Part shown: positions 1 through 12,400 of the stretch, one piece after another | Layout: each line of letters starts with the position of its first letter | Position numbering within the stretch: the first letter of the stretch is position 1 | Assembly: GCA_032622095.1 (NCBI GenBank) | Contig: CP136067.1 | Coordinates: 121,059,030 to 121,123,029, forward strand | Source of the DNA: Siphonodentalium dalli | Taxonomy: Eukaryota > Mollusca > Scaphopoda > Gadilida > Siphonodentaliidae | Direction of reading: 5' to 3' | Length of the DNA: 64,000 nt | Program-made: the position numbers and the translations under genes | The notes under the pieces: generated by a model | Told to the model about the DNA's origin: nothing | Databases searched by the model: none | Seen by the model: the letters and a program-made list of their open reading frames with translations, nothing else

Positions 1-249
1 GCACAGTAAGTTCGAAATATGATTTCCATAATATTTTTTCAATGCTTTGATCTATAATGTGTAATAGCAAGTTTTTATTAAAAATCTCGTTATTGGAGTG
101 GTAATACTAATACAAATTAGAACAAAGTCTATCTACTTTAAATGTTGTTGTCGGTGATAGCGGTTTTACAAAATTTATGAAATTTATTTGGTTATTAATT
201 TATTTCTACGCATGAACCCATTTGAAGGACATGTGGCCCTTTAACTTAC

Positions 250-442
250 CTGCATATCCGTTCACACAAGCGAATATTATCCAGGCCACACCAAGGGTCC
301 AACATGGCCGGAAAATGGCTTGATGCATGGCCTGGCCAGTTAGTGTCCATTCAGGGGCAATTCCCTGGTTGTTCGTATAACTTATAAATGGAAACATGAT
401 AAGAACATCTATACACAGCATCCAGCACACAAATACTATCCA
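250..442 (-). CDS. nrf-6-like exon 13: last exon in the window
   Basis: The acceptor is CTTTTCAG|TGG and the donor GCAG|GTAAGT; 193 nt, phase 0 in and phase 1 out. It encodes a helix WIVFVCWMLCIDVLIMFPF, a loop, and HQAIFRPCWTLGVAWIIFA followed by CVNGYA. The (A/I)-x-R-x-x-W-x-LG-(L/V)-AW-x-(I/V)-F-x-C-x-x-GY motif is the penultimate conserved block of the family. The final block (G-x-(V/I)-N-x-F-L-S-W...) should lie in an exon left of position 1. Confidence 0.92.
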
Positions 443-3400
443 CTGAAAAGAAAAATTTACTATTTATTCCATGTAATATTAATAAAATAACAAAATTAAA
501 GGTACTCAATCCGATTAAGCTCCCCTCGATTACTATTTAAGCTCCCCTCGATTACTATTTATTTGGCTTCGGGGATAACAAAAATATTTGATTCGAGTCG
601 AGGAACCCACCCCATCAAAGCACAGAGTGATCAGATATCTATTTTTTAAATTTATTATTTTTCACCAACTGGAATATTTAGTGGCCCAGTAAAACTCGAC
701 AAGAAGACCAAATTGCGGATGAAGATGGATAACTCTAAATCAAGTGGCTTTTTTGTGTGATATTTGACAAACCGGCAAAATTTCGTTGAACAAAATGTTG
801 ATAAATAACAGGTTTTGGGCAATTTTATATTATAGTTGACTGTGGTTAGCATTGTTTTTGGGCAATTAATCGATTCTGATAACTGAAGCGGCATTTCAGA
901 AAAATTGTTGTTGGAACCTGATGATATGGGGACCATCGAATCGGATTTAGTACCTTTAATAGTGGAACAAAATAATTATCATGGATCGGATCCGTCAGCA
1001 ACCGTGCATGTTTATGCCATAAAAATAAATACCTGGATTATCATCGGATTTTCTTCTATCTGGAAATACTTCCACATCAAATATTATAACTTAGATTTAT
1101 CGATAAATACGCTACCACACAACACGTATTAGATATCAAACGACGCAGTTGGGTACTGCACATTCATTATCGTATATGATATGTCTGTGGCAAAACGTCT
1201 CTTGACGTGGCGAACACGCAAAAAAAAATATATATCGACGCCGATGAAAAAAAAGCTAAAAATAGACTCACTGGTGTATTGAATATGACGTGACGGGGCA
1301 TATCTTGTATCAAAATCTTTCCACTGCTCTAAATCTAAATTCAAACATTGATGTCGACGGCATATTTTGTTCGTGGTTATACCATGCGATGAGTGGGTTA
1401 ATTGGTTTCTAGATGTATAAAAACGGCCGCTTCGCTGGAGCGAATATATACTATTTGTTGTAAAATAGATGCCAAGCTTCATTTTAATACCAAATTTGCT
1501 TGTGGGCATTGTATTCTACAGCTGTCCCACCGCCTTGATTTCGACAGTTGCGTGTGGGCTGAATAATGAAATATCTGTGAGTGGTGGGGTTTATATATTT
1601 TGTCCCGCATCCCGTCCCGCAGTTTGTCATGTCCCATCAGTTATACAGGTATCCGAGTGGGGTTTATATATTTGGTTGGGACGAATATAGAACTTTCCTT
1701 AGACGCCACAACGTCACTCTAAGCACTATATTCTTCGAGATATCGGCTGCCCCAAGCCATTACAAATATGTTCCGCAGCTTGTCGTTTTGTCCCGCATCC
1801 CGTCCCGTCCCGAAGTTTGTCATGTCCCACCAGTTACATGTATCCGCGTTCCAATGAAACTATCTGCCGAATGCACCATGTAAGTTACTGACTGTGAAAT
1901 CGAACCACAAAATTAGTTACGTGTTCGTCCAATTTACAGCTTGGCGTTATCCGTTTGAACGGGAAATTGTTTTTCGCAACTTGCTTATTAGTGTAAGTAG
2001 AGGTTTGTACGGGTAGGAACTAACCTTGTTAACTTTCCGCTTCTTTTTAAAGTGTAGAATATACCCGAGCAGCAATCCTATAGCGTACGGAGCCACCCTC
2101 GTATATGGCTTTATAAAAATCTCCTGGAAATAGTCACTGGACATGGATCCGGGGCTGAAACATAATATTATCATATCAATGCAGCATACAAATATTTTTT
2201 TTAATATTCACATTTTGAACTATTCAATGTAATTTGGAATAACAATATTCTGCTTCATTGGATATTCTGGAATTCGAGATGAAACAGTTTGTTTGAATGC
2301 TTGAATTCCAGAATAACAAATTCCTGTTAACCGTATCTATAGTACACGCGTTGTCAATGACACCGTGCTCAATCAAAATATGTTCTCCGATCAGTGGACG
2401 ATGCTGAAAATTACAAAGCTAGCACTTCTATGCCAATCAGAATGACTGTCTCAGTGACAAAATTTCAACTTGAGCTATACAGCATGTTTTAGCGAAGAAG
2501 CAATGGGGAGAAAATGGTTCCTCGTGTAGCTATATAGGCTGTAACATCTCAACGCATACATGTAGAAAACACTGACCTGACTATATTGCCACCGTTCTTA
2601 TGTTCCAGATAGCCCGTCACGGCCATTTGTACCACAATTAGCAATAATACAATAGCAGCACCAACATATTTGAACCTGTCAATTAAAAAAAATACATGTA
2701 TGTAACTAGTATTCTAAGAGAGTTTAGAATGCTAAAATTGCATTGCAAATATTCATGAAATTCTTCATAGATGCGGATGGCTATCTTTTATACATTTTTT
2801 ATTCATCAATTATGGAATTACCACTGAGGAGGGTCTGCAATTTTGTTTCCGAACACTAGGCGGGGGTGGGTGGGTAGTTCAGCAGCCCGGCTTACACATT
2901 TTTTCCTGGCCCTGTAATGTTTTTCCTAAAGTCATTTTTCTTCAAAATAATGGGACAAAAGGTTTAAAGAATGCTTCTATTGTGTAATATGTATGCACTT
3001 AACTCTTGGTATGGGGGTATGAGTTCACTATCAGTTAATAATGATACCAATGGGTAATAAAAAATGTCAGCAAGCTAAATGTTTTCATCAAAGATCTATC
3101 AATGCACGTTGACATGGAAAGGCTCAGATTTAAATAGTTCTATTAAAAATCATTTATTCAACCTGATAACACAATAATAGATTTTTCAAATAAATGTAAA
3201 CTCTCCACCGAACTCTTCAAATAAAAATAAACTATTCAAAAAACCATAATAAAATAAAATAAAGGTGTTAAAACAAACTTTGACCGATTTCAACGATATT
3301 CGGTATGGGTCTAGAATCACCTCTATATGGGAGCTGTCAAATTTGAATTATTTTATGAAAAATATGGCCGCTGGCAGCCATATTGGATTTTACTCGTTGC

Positions 3401-6400
3401 ATCACTAAATCCTTTAACACACCATGCAGAGCTTATACCTCATCCGATCATCACTAAACGTCATATGGATCTTCGGTGTAACCTCTCGATGGGTGCCTAC
3501 CTTTTTCCCCGAATTTTGTAAACAAAAAAACAAAAAAACAAAAAAAAATAACATGGGTGCCAGCGGCCATCTTGGATTTTGCTCTTTTACTCTTTGTATG
3601 ACCAAATCAATCAAATATTACAGATCACATTTCTCATCCAATCGTCACCAAACTTCATATGGATCTTCGAGGTGACCTCTAGATGGGAGCCTCCATTTTT
3701 CACCAAAATTTGTTTAAAACAAACATGGCCAACAGCAGCCATCTTGGATGTCAAATGTCAATCCATCAGCATACCATACAGCCCACATGTATTGGAGAAT
3801 TGTTTTTAAACTTTACAGTCATGTTTGTAAATAAAAAAAATTACGAACTACAACGCCCTACTATTTGTGACCGTGTGACTTAATTTTATGACATGTTGGG
3901 TAAGGCGCCGAGAACTTACCCAAACAGCGACAATATCACAATCGGCGAAACAACGAAGAACTGCATATCACAAGACAAGTACCATGTCCAAGCCATACAC
4001 TGAAAAGGTCAGAGGTCAGTCAAATCAGAAAATCACAAGACAAGTACCATGTCCAAGCCATACACTGAAAAGGTCAGTCAAATAAGAAAATCACAAGACA
4101 AGTATCATGGCCAAGCCATACACTGAAAAGGTCAGTCAAATAAGAAAATCACAAGACAAGTATCATGGCCAAGCCATACACTGAAAAGGTCAGTCAAATA
4201 AGAAAATCACAAGACAAGTATCATGGCCAAGCCATACACTGAAAAGGTGAGTCAAATCAGAAAATCACAAGACAAGTATACCATGTCCAAGCCATACACT
4301 GAAAAGGTGAGTCAAATCAGAAAATCTCACAAGAGAACCGCCGAAAGCGAAAAAATTAAACGAGATTTCGTTTGATCTTGTCGCTTTCGGCGTTTTCCGC
4401 GGTTCACACAACCATATGTTTGTGTCGCTTTCGGTGGTTTCCTCCTCTGGTGGGTTCTATTGCACCACACCAGTGTAAGTTGGCCCTAATAGTATTCCAT
4501 AGTTAGCTGAACATTTGCTTAGAAAATTTGATTTGGTGTCAAATTGGACCGCGCATCAATATGGTGGTCTATTACATTTGGGTGAATTAGGTGTAAGAAA
4601 ACGAATTCAGCCGTCAGAAATGACTTATTTTAGATGCACAACCGTTCTCTAGCCCGCAAAACCCACAAGAAGAATATTTTCACAAACTTTGGTCAAAATT
4701 TGTAATAATATAATAGAAATTCATGTTATAGACAGAACATAAGTTTGAAATGTCATACCAATAATGAGGGTATCACACCCCCCCCCCCCTTTCGGTACGC
4801 GGAATTCAGGGTGTTTTGTAACCGTACGCGGGATTCATATCCCGGAATTAACTGGTATTCGGGTTCAAGCAAAACATCTTGGACGCAGGTTTTGATGGCG
4901 CAAAATAATATTTTGTGCTATAGTTATCTGTGTGAATGAGTGGGTAGAATAGCTTCTTGGGCATATTCGACCACCATGCCATCATAAAGTATCATTAATC
5001 GTATCATAACGGCCTCATAACGCCCATAATACTCTACTCCAATATCATGTCAGGCATAATGGATCATAATGTGTCTATGTAACTTCTGCTTGTATCTGTC
5101 TGATATTAAAACAGTCAATTTGTATGTCATTTATCGCATATTATTTCTTAACATGTATTCAAGATTCACCCCCCCCCCCAAATTAACTGGTATTCATGAT
5201 TCAGGGGGGAGGGGGTGATACCCTCAATAATGTGTTGAAATTGTACTGCATGGTAGTTGGATTCTTCCATCCAGTATCCAGTGCGTTATACTGTGTTGCT
5301 GTTGTTGAGCACATTCGAATCTTTTCCAAATTCCCGTAAAAACTTTGGATTGAAATTACCATCAACTGGAAAATTGCCAACCGCGGGAGTCATAGTTTTG
5401 CGCATGTGACCCCCTCCGCTGGGTGCAAATGAATATTTTCATTTTATGAATAAATAATCGACTCCTTAACCATAGCAGAATAATGGGTAATTTTTTTCGA
5501 TGAATGGCAACAAGCCATATTTCCGACTAAATCCTGAAAAATTACCCATAATTATGCTGTGGTTAAGGAGTCGATTATTTAGGGCATTACTGTGGACTGC
5601 AGAGATAAGTGGTGCGTTTCCGAGTTGTACAATTGTAAACCCGCCGCACACACACGTGACCCGAGTTCAGGTGGTCCAGCTGACGTCAGACGTTGAGGCG
5701 AAATGCTGTGTTTTTGCTGGAGAGTCGAGGTTTTGTTTGTAAGGTGAGTAGACGGTGCTAGATAGACATTTAAGCCTGTCGACCGCCGGGAAATGGCGGG
5801 TTGCATTGGGTATCGATGGTTTGTGTCTGATTGTCATTTATATATTACATAAACGTGTATTCTTGAAGATATATCTCCTTATTTCGAGGCAATCCCGAAG
5901 CCGCTTAGGACGCTGTCGAAAGCCTCCCCTCCATATATTTGTCTGATTGTAATTTATATATTACATAAAGGTGTGTTCTTGGAAATACATGTATATCCCC
6001 TTATTTCGAGGCTATCGCGTAGCCGCATATGACGCTGGCGAACCCCTCCCCTCCATATACTTGGGTCCATGTGCAGTGAGTCGGGGAACGCTAGATAGTT
6101 ATTACTCATGTGCAATTTTGACAAACATTTATGACATGACGTCGTCTATACTTCGAATCAGGATGTCCATAGTTTTAAAGAATTGAACTAACCTAAGAAA
6201 CAGTTTTTGATGTATTTTCAATGTTTTTATTAATTCCGAACACCACCAAAAAGAAATTTGATATAAGAATAAAGGCGTACTTGAGTTTTGACGATTTTGT
6301 TCTTGTCATCATCACTCGTGATCTTAACCCTTTACCCAACAGAAGGGCCCTGTGCCAATGCATTCTCTTATATATACGAGTCGACCATAGGTCGCCTCGC

Positions 6401-9400
6401 ATATATAAGAGAATGCATTGGCTTAACACATACAAAATTATAAAATTGTTAAAGAATGTAAGAAAAAATGATAAAAAGTGTTTAAAAAAGGCCAATGCAT
6501 TCTCTTATATATGCGAGGCGACCTATGGTCGACTCGCATATATAAGAGAATACATTGGCACAGGGCATAACTGTAACATTGGCACAGGAGATAACTGTAA
6601 CTATCTGGTTCCAATGATATCCATATTTGTATGGTTCTATTGAGACAGACCGAAGATATTTTAGGCTGTTGAAGCTTTATTTGGCAGGTTTTGGCCGGTT
6701 TGTTGGGTAAAGGGTTAATGATTCTTACCGTAGAATTTGATCGATAAATATTGTTTATATACAGTAAATTGGTCCACCAGTTTTCACCGCAATTTGTGCG
6801 ATCAGGATCGTCCTTGACATCTATCGGACCATCCAGAAGATAGGCAGACAAACAATAGTAAAACATTAGAATCAGTGCATAGAGTGGAGTAACCCTGGAA
6901 ACAAAACGAAAACAAAAGTGTGCATCATCATCATCGTTTAAAGGCCCACTTAATTTTCGAGTCGCCGATTATTATTTTTATAGTGACTTGATATACGGTT
7001 TTAATAACAATCTATGCCATAAAATATGATTAAATTACTATACTTCATCACTATTTGAAACATATGTGTCTCAGAAGATGCCAACAGAGAAATAGAAAAC
7101 TGCTGAAATCATAGAATGACTTCCCCCCTTTGGATCCCAGAATGCAACACAGTTAAAAAAAATCAATGAAAGGGGAAGAACTTTATCTTTAATATATATA
7201 TAGTTATTCCCCCTGCATTGAACAAAAACTGCTTTTTAATGCAATCTAGATGACAAAACGCGTTGGCAACTCAACAAAATCAACATGTCCACAGTTTATT
7301 ACACCGGATAAGTTGATACTACAATGTTTTGGAGCTTCCTCTTTCAAATGGTACATAATATGGCATAAAATATATGCCATATTATGTACCATTTGATATA
7401 ATGTAATCTGGGGGTTCGAAAATTAAGTTCGAAATAAGTCATCTGACTAAAATGTTATACATCGAAGAGCTTGTGTCACTAGGACTATTTTCCCCAATGA
7501 AGTGGGACATAAATTAACGCTACTGTATGTTAGAACATTACAATGTTCAGCTTTAGGGTAAGTTCATACACTAGCCGGCAAGTTTGCCCCATATAAAAAT
7601 CCACTCTGGTAAACCTATGGGTTTATCAGGGTTAACCCCCTGATACATCCAGGTTTGCCCCGGCAAACCCCTGGTAAAAAGACAATTTATATAGATTTAC
7701 CATGGTGTTTTGTTCATCTGGTAGAGATATCACCCTAGTTAACCCGGTGTTTGCGGATAACAGTTAGAAAGACACTGCCACACCCAGGTTATCTGGGATA
7801 AAATATATACACCCGGGTTAAACTGGCTATATATACAACCGGGTGAAACTCGGGTATATTTGTTAAACTGTATAAAATATATTCACCCAGGTTAAACCAG
7901 GTATATATGCAGATTATGTAGTTATGCAGATTATACAGTTTAACAAACATACCCGGGTTTCACCAGGTTGTATCCAAGTGATAACCGGGTGAAACTCGGG
8001 TATATTTCTTAAACTGTATAATCTGCATAACTTGATGTTCTTATCGCAGTATGACAATACACTACCCGGCCATATGAAGCAAAGCCATATTTCATCTGAT
8101 ATGGTATCCATGCACCCACCCACCCCCATGATGCATGATGGCGTCCCATATAGCCGCCGTTTTTCAGACGAGTCACTAAGTCAGTTTGATGCAAATTAAA
8201 GTGAGAACATCTTGTCATACGTATACAATTGTATATATTTTTTTGTGAAGTTACAGTGCCACATTTTTAGGGCAATATTGGTACTCCCCTTCCAAAATGG
8301 CAGCTGGGAGTGGGAAATTTTACGCCCCCCCCCCCCCCCCACTGATATCTTCTAGATCAGTTTATGCTGTATGGGAATGGTTCATAGTTCGAACTTTATT
8401 ATATATTTTTTTCATATTAACTGATCATCGAAGCAATGGAATATGACATTCTTGTGGTCCCAGCCCCTTCCGATCCACCATTGTGATTCTAGTCATTGTT
8501 CAACAAGAAATGAACAGAACTGTGCAACGTAAGTGAGACATACGACTCCCTATGAATATTTCAACTCAATTGAACCAAATTTGTCACTTTGTCTCAAACT
8601 GGCTGCAAAAATGGCAAAAACAATATGGAAAAGGGCAAAGATTGCCACATCATGCCATGTAATCGCTTACAAGTTGTGATTGATGAATAAAATTGACTAT
8701 TCTATCTTAAATAAATTGAATGCTAACATTTGTGAGGTGAGTAGGTATACAGTGAGTTACTGTGTGATCATAAAAAACAAGGCATGGCTTTATATGATCA
8801 TGGTGTGATCATAAAGTAACTCCCTCTATACCCACACGGTATGGTTTGCAGGCATTTCGTCGTAGAAAACGATATGGTGCCAGAATATGAACGGAAACAT
8901 GCATGTGCGAACTACGTGCGAAGTAAAATCTCTATAGTTCCACCTGTAGCGATGCCACCGGAATTTGCCTGTAAATATCATGCAATTATCGCGCAAGAAT
9001 ACATGTAAATCATACAGGTGTTTGAAGGCAAATTACAGTAGTACCGTTATAGGTGGAACCACATAGATTTTACTGCTCATGTCGTTAGCTTTGGTAAAGA
9101 TGCATGGTATGTGCATGTTTCCGTTCACAATCTGGCACCATGTGGTTTTCTATGACGAAATACACACAAGAAACATACCGTGCAAACTTGCCAGCCTATC
9201 AACGTACCCTTAATGTATGTGTGTTTTTCGAAAGACAAACACTTCTACGTGTGTTTTTGTTGTCGTTGTTGTTGTTGGTGTTGTTTTTGTTGTTGTTGTT
9301 TTTGTTGTTGTTATGTTGTTGTTAGATAAAACATATACCAGCTCTTGTTTTAGGGAATCAATATGTTAACTGTTCATCAAATTTGCATCAGTGCCGTATT

Positions 9401-12400
9401 TTGCGTGTTGGTGAAAATTTGGAAATATCTTATGTACATGTAATAAGTGGTTGCGTGCAATAAAACGCGAATACATGTGCGCTCGGTTCATGGCGTAAGC
9501 GGATCTGTGACAAAGGCCAACTTCTAGTACATTCTTTCAAAGTTGGTGTGGGCGAAAGAAATTTGGTGCAAAGGCAAAAATATTCATAATGGCACAAACC
9601 TCCATATTCTATGTAGATAGAATAACACTATCTGTTTGAAGGATAGGCTGCCTCGTCGTTTCGTCTCTAGCAGAAAAAGATAGCAGACCAACGTTCCACT
9701 AAAAATAGAAATTTATGTAAATATTTTACATTTACTTCTTAGTGTATTGATTTCTCATATATTTTGCTATCCAGTTGAAATCGAGATTTGTATTTTATAT
9801 AGAATATCAAGACAAATATTTCAAATACAAAACAAATATTATTTTTTTCATATTCTATATAAACTGCAAATCACAATTCCAACTGGATAGTAAAATATGT
9901 GAGAAATCAATACACTAAGAAGTAAACTGAACCAAGCTATTCTCAATTAGTCCAACGTTCCACGCTAAACCACAATTACAACAGGATAGCAAAAAAATTG
10001 ATATATCTATACATTCTTAGAAATAAACAGAACCAGGTGATCCTTCATTAGTTTACATGGAAACGTTACCATCCGACTCGGGTTGTCCCAAATTTTGAGT
10101 AGATTTTTTGTTGGTATTTGAAATATTTTTCTTCATATTCTCTTTGAAATGTGAGATTCTTATTATAAAACACGAATTAATTACTCGATTGCTTTAAGTT
10201 GTCACTAAATATATACTCAGTTCTTCGGATACAAGTCTAGCTATATAGATGTAAATATATAAATGCAAGCTTGATTGCAAGAAATAAACTGCCTCCATTT
10301 TTAATGTCCTAAGAACTCCTATCTCCCCCGTTCTGTTGCATATATGAGACCATAATAAATCTTACTGCTTTGTGAAAACAGTCCTGCCGAGAGGAGAGTG
10401 GTTGGGCGCGAAGCGCCCGGGATGGTCGAAAAGATCAAGTGATCTGTTCCTTCACCCCTCAACAGTCGTGTAGTTAAGTGTACATTCATATATAGGGACT
10501 ATACTTAATTAATCCGTCTTAATGCCTATAACTATAAAAACAAATTAATCAGAAAATTATAATGCGAATATCACTGCAAATAAGGGCATTATTATTCAAG
10601 TTATCAACCGGACAACAGTTTCTTTGTGTCAAAATTAGAATAAAACTAAGAAAATTGTTTGTTCTTATAGTTCGGTCGAATTGTCCCTGGGTCGAATTGT
10701 CCCTGGGTCGGATTGTCCCTGGGTCGGATTGTCCCGGGTTGGTTGGTCCTGTTCCCCTATTGCATATGCCCACAAGCGGATCTAAAATAAAGAACAAGCT
10801 TGTTCATTGTTGCAGAATCATTTGTGTTATTAGCTTGACCGCAACTGGACTTTGAGAATCCTTAGGGTTTTAGTTGGCGTACTGCGTACAATAAATGTGA
10901 TTGAGCTGTAAATACGATCGGCTGGGAATGTCTGGAACTATTAAGCTGTCTGTTTCTATATCATTGAAAGAAGCTGACTATCAACAGGCCGCCGATGTAT
11001 TAACGAGAGGCCGATAACGATCGGCAGATGTTTAACCCATATTCGAACCCGATCTGTCTTTTGGGCTAAGAAATTCATATACAAAAAAATTGCTTCCGAT
11101 CAAATAGAAAATGTTTCAGTTATCGCACCATGCGTAAAGTGTCTACGGACAGACAGACAGACGGATAGACAGACGGACGGACGATCGACAAGTGGTCTAA
11201 CCGGACGTCGATGCTATGTTTACCATACTATGGTATGGGTAAACATAAAAATGGGGACACGCACACCGACCTTAACTGGATTCTTGCAGACAGACTTGGT
11301 GAATAGGGATGTGGTACAAGTATCAGAGCCCAATAAACGAAGGTCTAATGTTTTTTCCGCATGTCTTATTTAAATCACACCACCAATGATCGAATATGTT
11401 TCCACTTTCAGTCAAATTGTTTTTGTACCATCTGTTATAATTTTCCAACCATGTGAAGTGTTAAGTTTGAACTTTCCAAACAAGAATGACGTGTATACAT
11501 GAGCCAGTTGGAAGAATATATCCGAACTGGTGAAAATGGAATTAACCAGAGTTTGGAATATGATCTGGTTCAGAGGGTGAAATAGTAAACGAAAGCCATT
11601 TGGTCGTGCCATGACTCGAGTTTAAGCTGAAGTTTAAACTGTATGTGAAGAATTAAGGCTAATGGTATAACTAGTGATCAACATATATATGGTAAATGTC
11701 ACACACCCGATGAGAAAGAATGTGTCCACGGCTAGAGTCGAGTTGATTATTGGTTGAGAGGCGAAGTCCTTTATAGCATTCAGCATATCAACACCGTTCT
11801 CTGTGGAAAGAATAATAAAATAAGTACGTTCATACAATCGATCAATCGCGAATGAAAATGGTATTTTGGACAATTCCCCGGAGATATGAAACAAACTGAC
11901 AAAATTCACATGAAACTACACTGTTAGAAGCTATCCATATTCAAACGGTACACTGTTCCGGAAATTTTCTGCCGGCACAAAGTTAACCCTTTCATATGGG
12001 GGCTGCACTGGGGCAACATTAAAGACCCTGTGCCAATGCAGTATCTTATATGTGCGAGTCGACCATACACGTAGGTCGCCTCGCATATATAAGAGAATGA
12101 ATGCATTGGCCTAACAATTTTTTTATAAATTTTTCTTACATTCTTAAACAATTTTTATCATTTTTTATCATTTTTTCTTACATTCTTTAATTAACAATTT
12201 GTATATAGAGGATCTCACATGAGTTTCTATTTTATACGGAATTTATCAACCGAGTTCACTAAATTTTATTCGAGCCGAGGTAAACCGAGGCTCAAATAGA
12301 ATTTAGTGGACGATGTTGATAAATTACGTATAAAATAGAACGAGTTTGAGATACCTTTTATCACATAATAAAAAAAAATGCGAACAACAATCGTGAACTC

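Noticed and set aside
3960-4330. CRISPR-like regular repeats
   Set aside because: The 58-64 bp units have no unique spacers and are explained by duplication of a splice acceptor and exon start in an animal gene.
6221-6866. 140 and 142-codon overlapping frames
   Set aside because: They run through the palindromic core of a TTAACCCTTT element; only the part 6729-6894 on the minus strand is a true exon.
8935-8970. HRYR-like reading before a GT on the minus strand
   Set aside because: It would be a 25-nt exon with a poor donor inside an inverted repeat; exon 8 explains the family motif better.
9730-9790. Candidate exon containing FNW on the minus strand
   Set aside because: It looked like the missing link between exons 7 and 9 but is one arm of a palindrome. 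The correct link, with FYLHRIWR and matching phase, is at 9600-9698.
11020-11060. GGTTCGAAT-like B box (tRNA or SINE)
   Set aside because: There is no matching A box at the right distance and no cloverleaf can be drawn.
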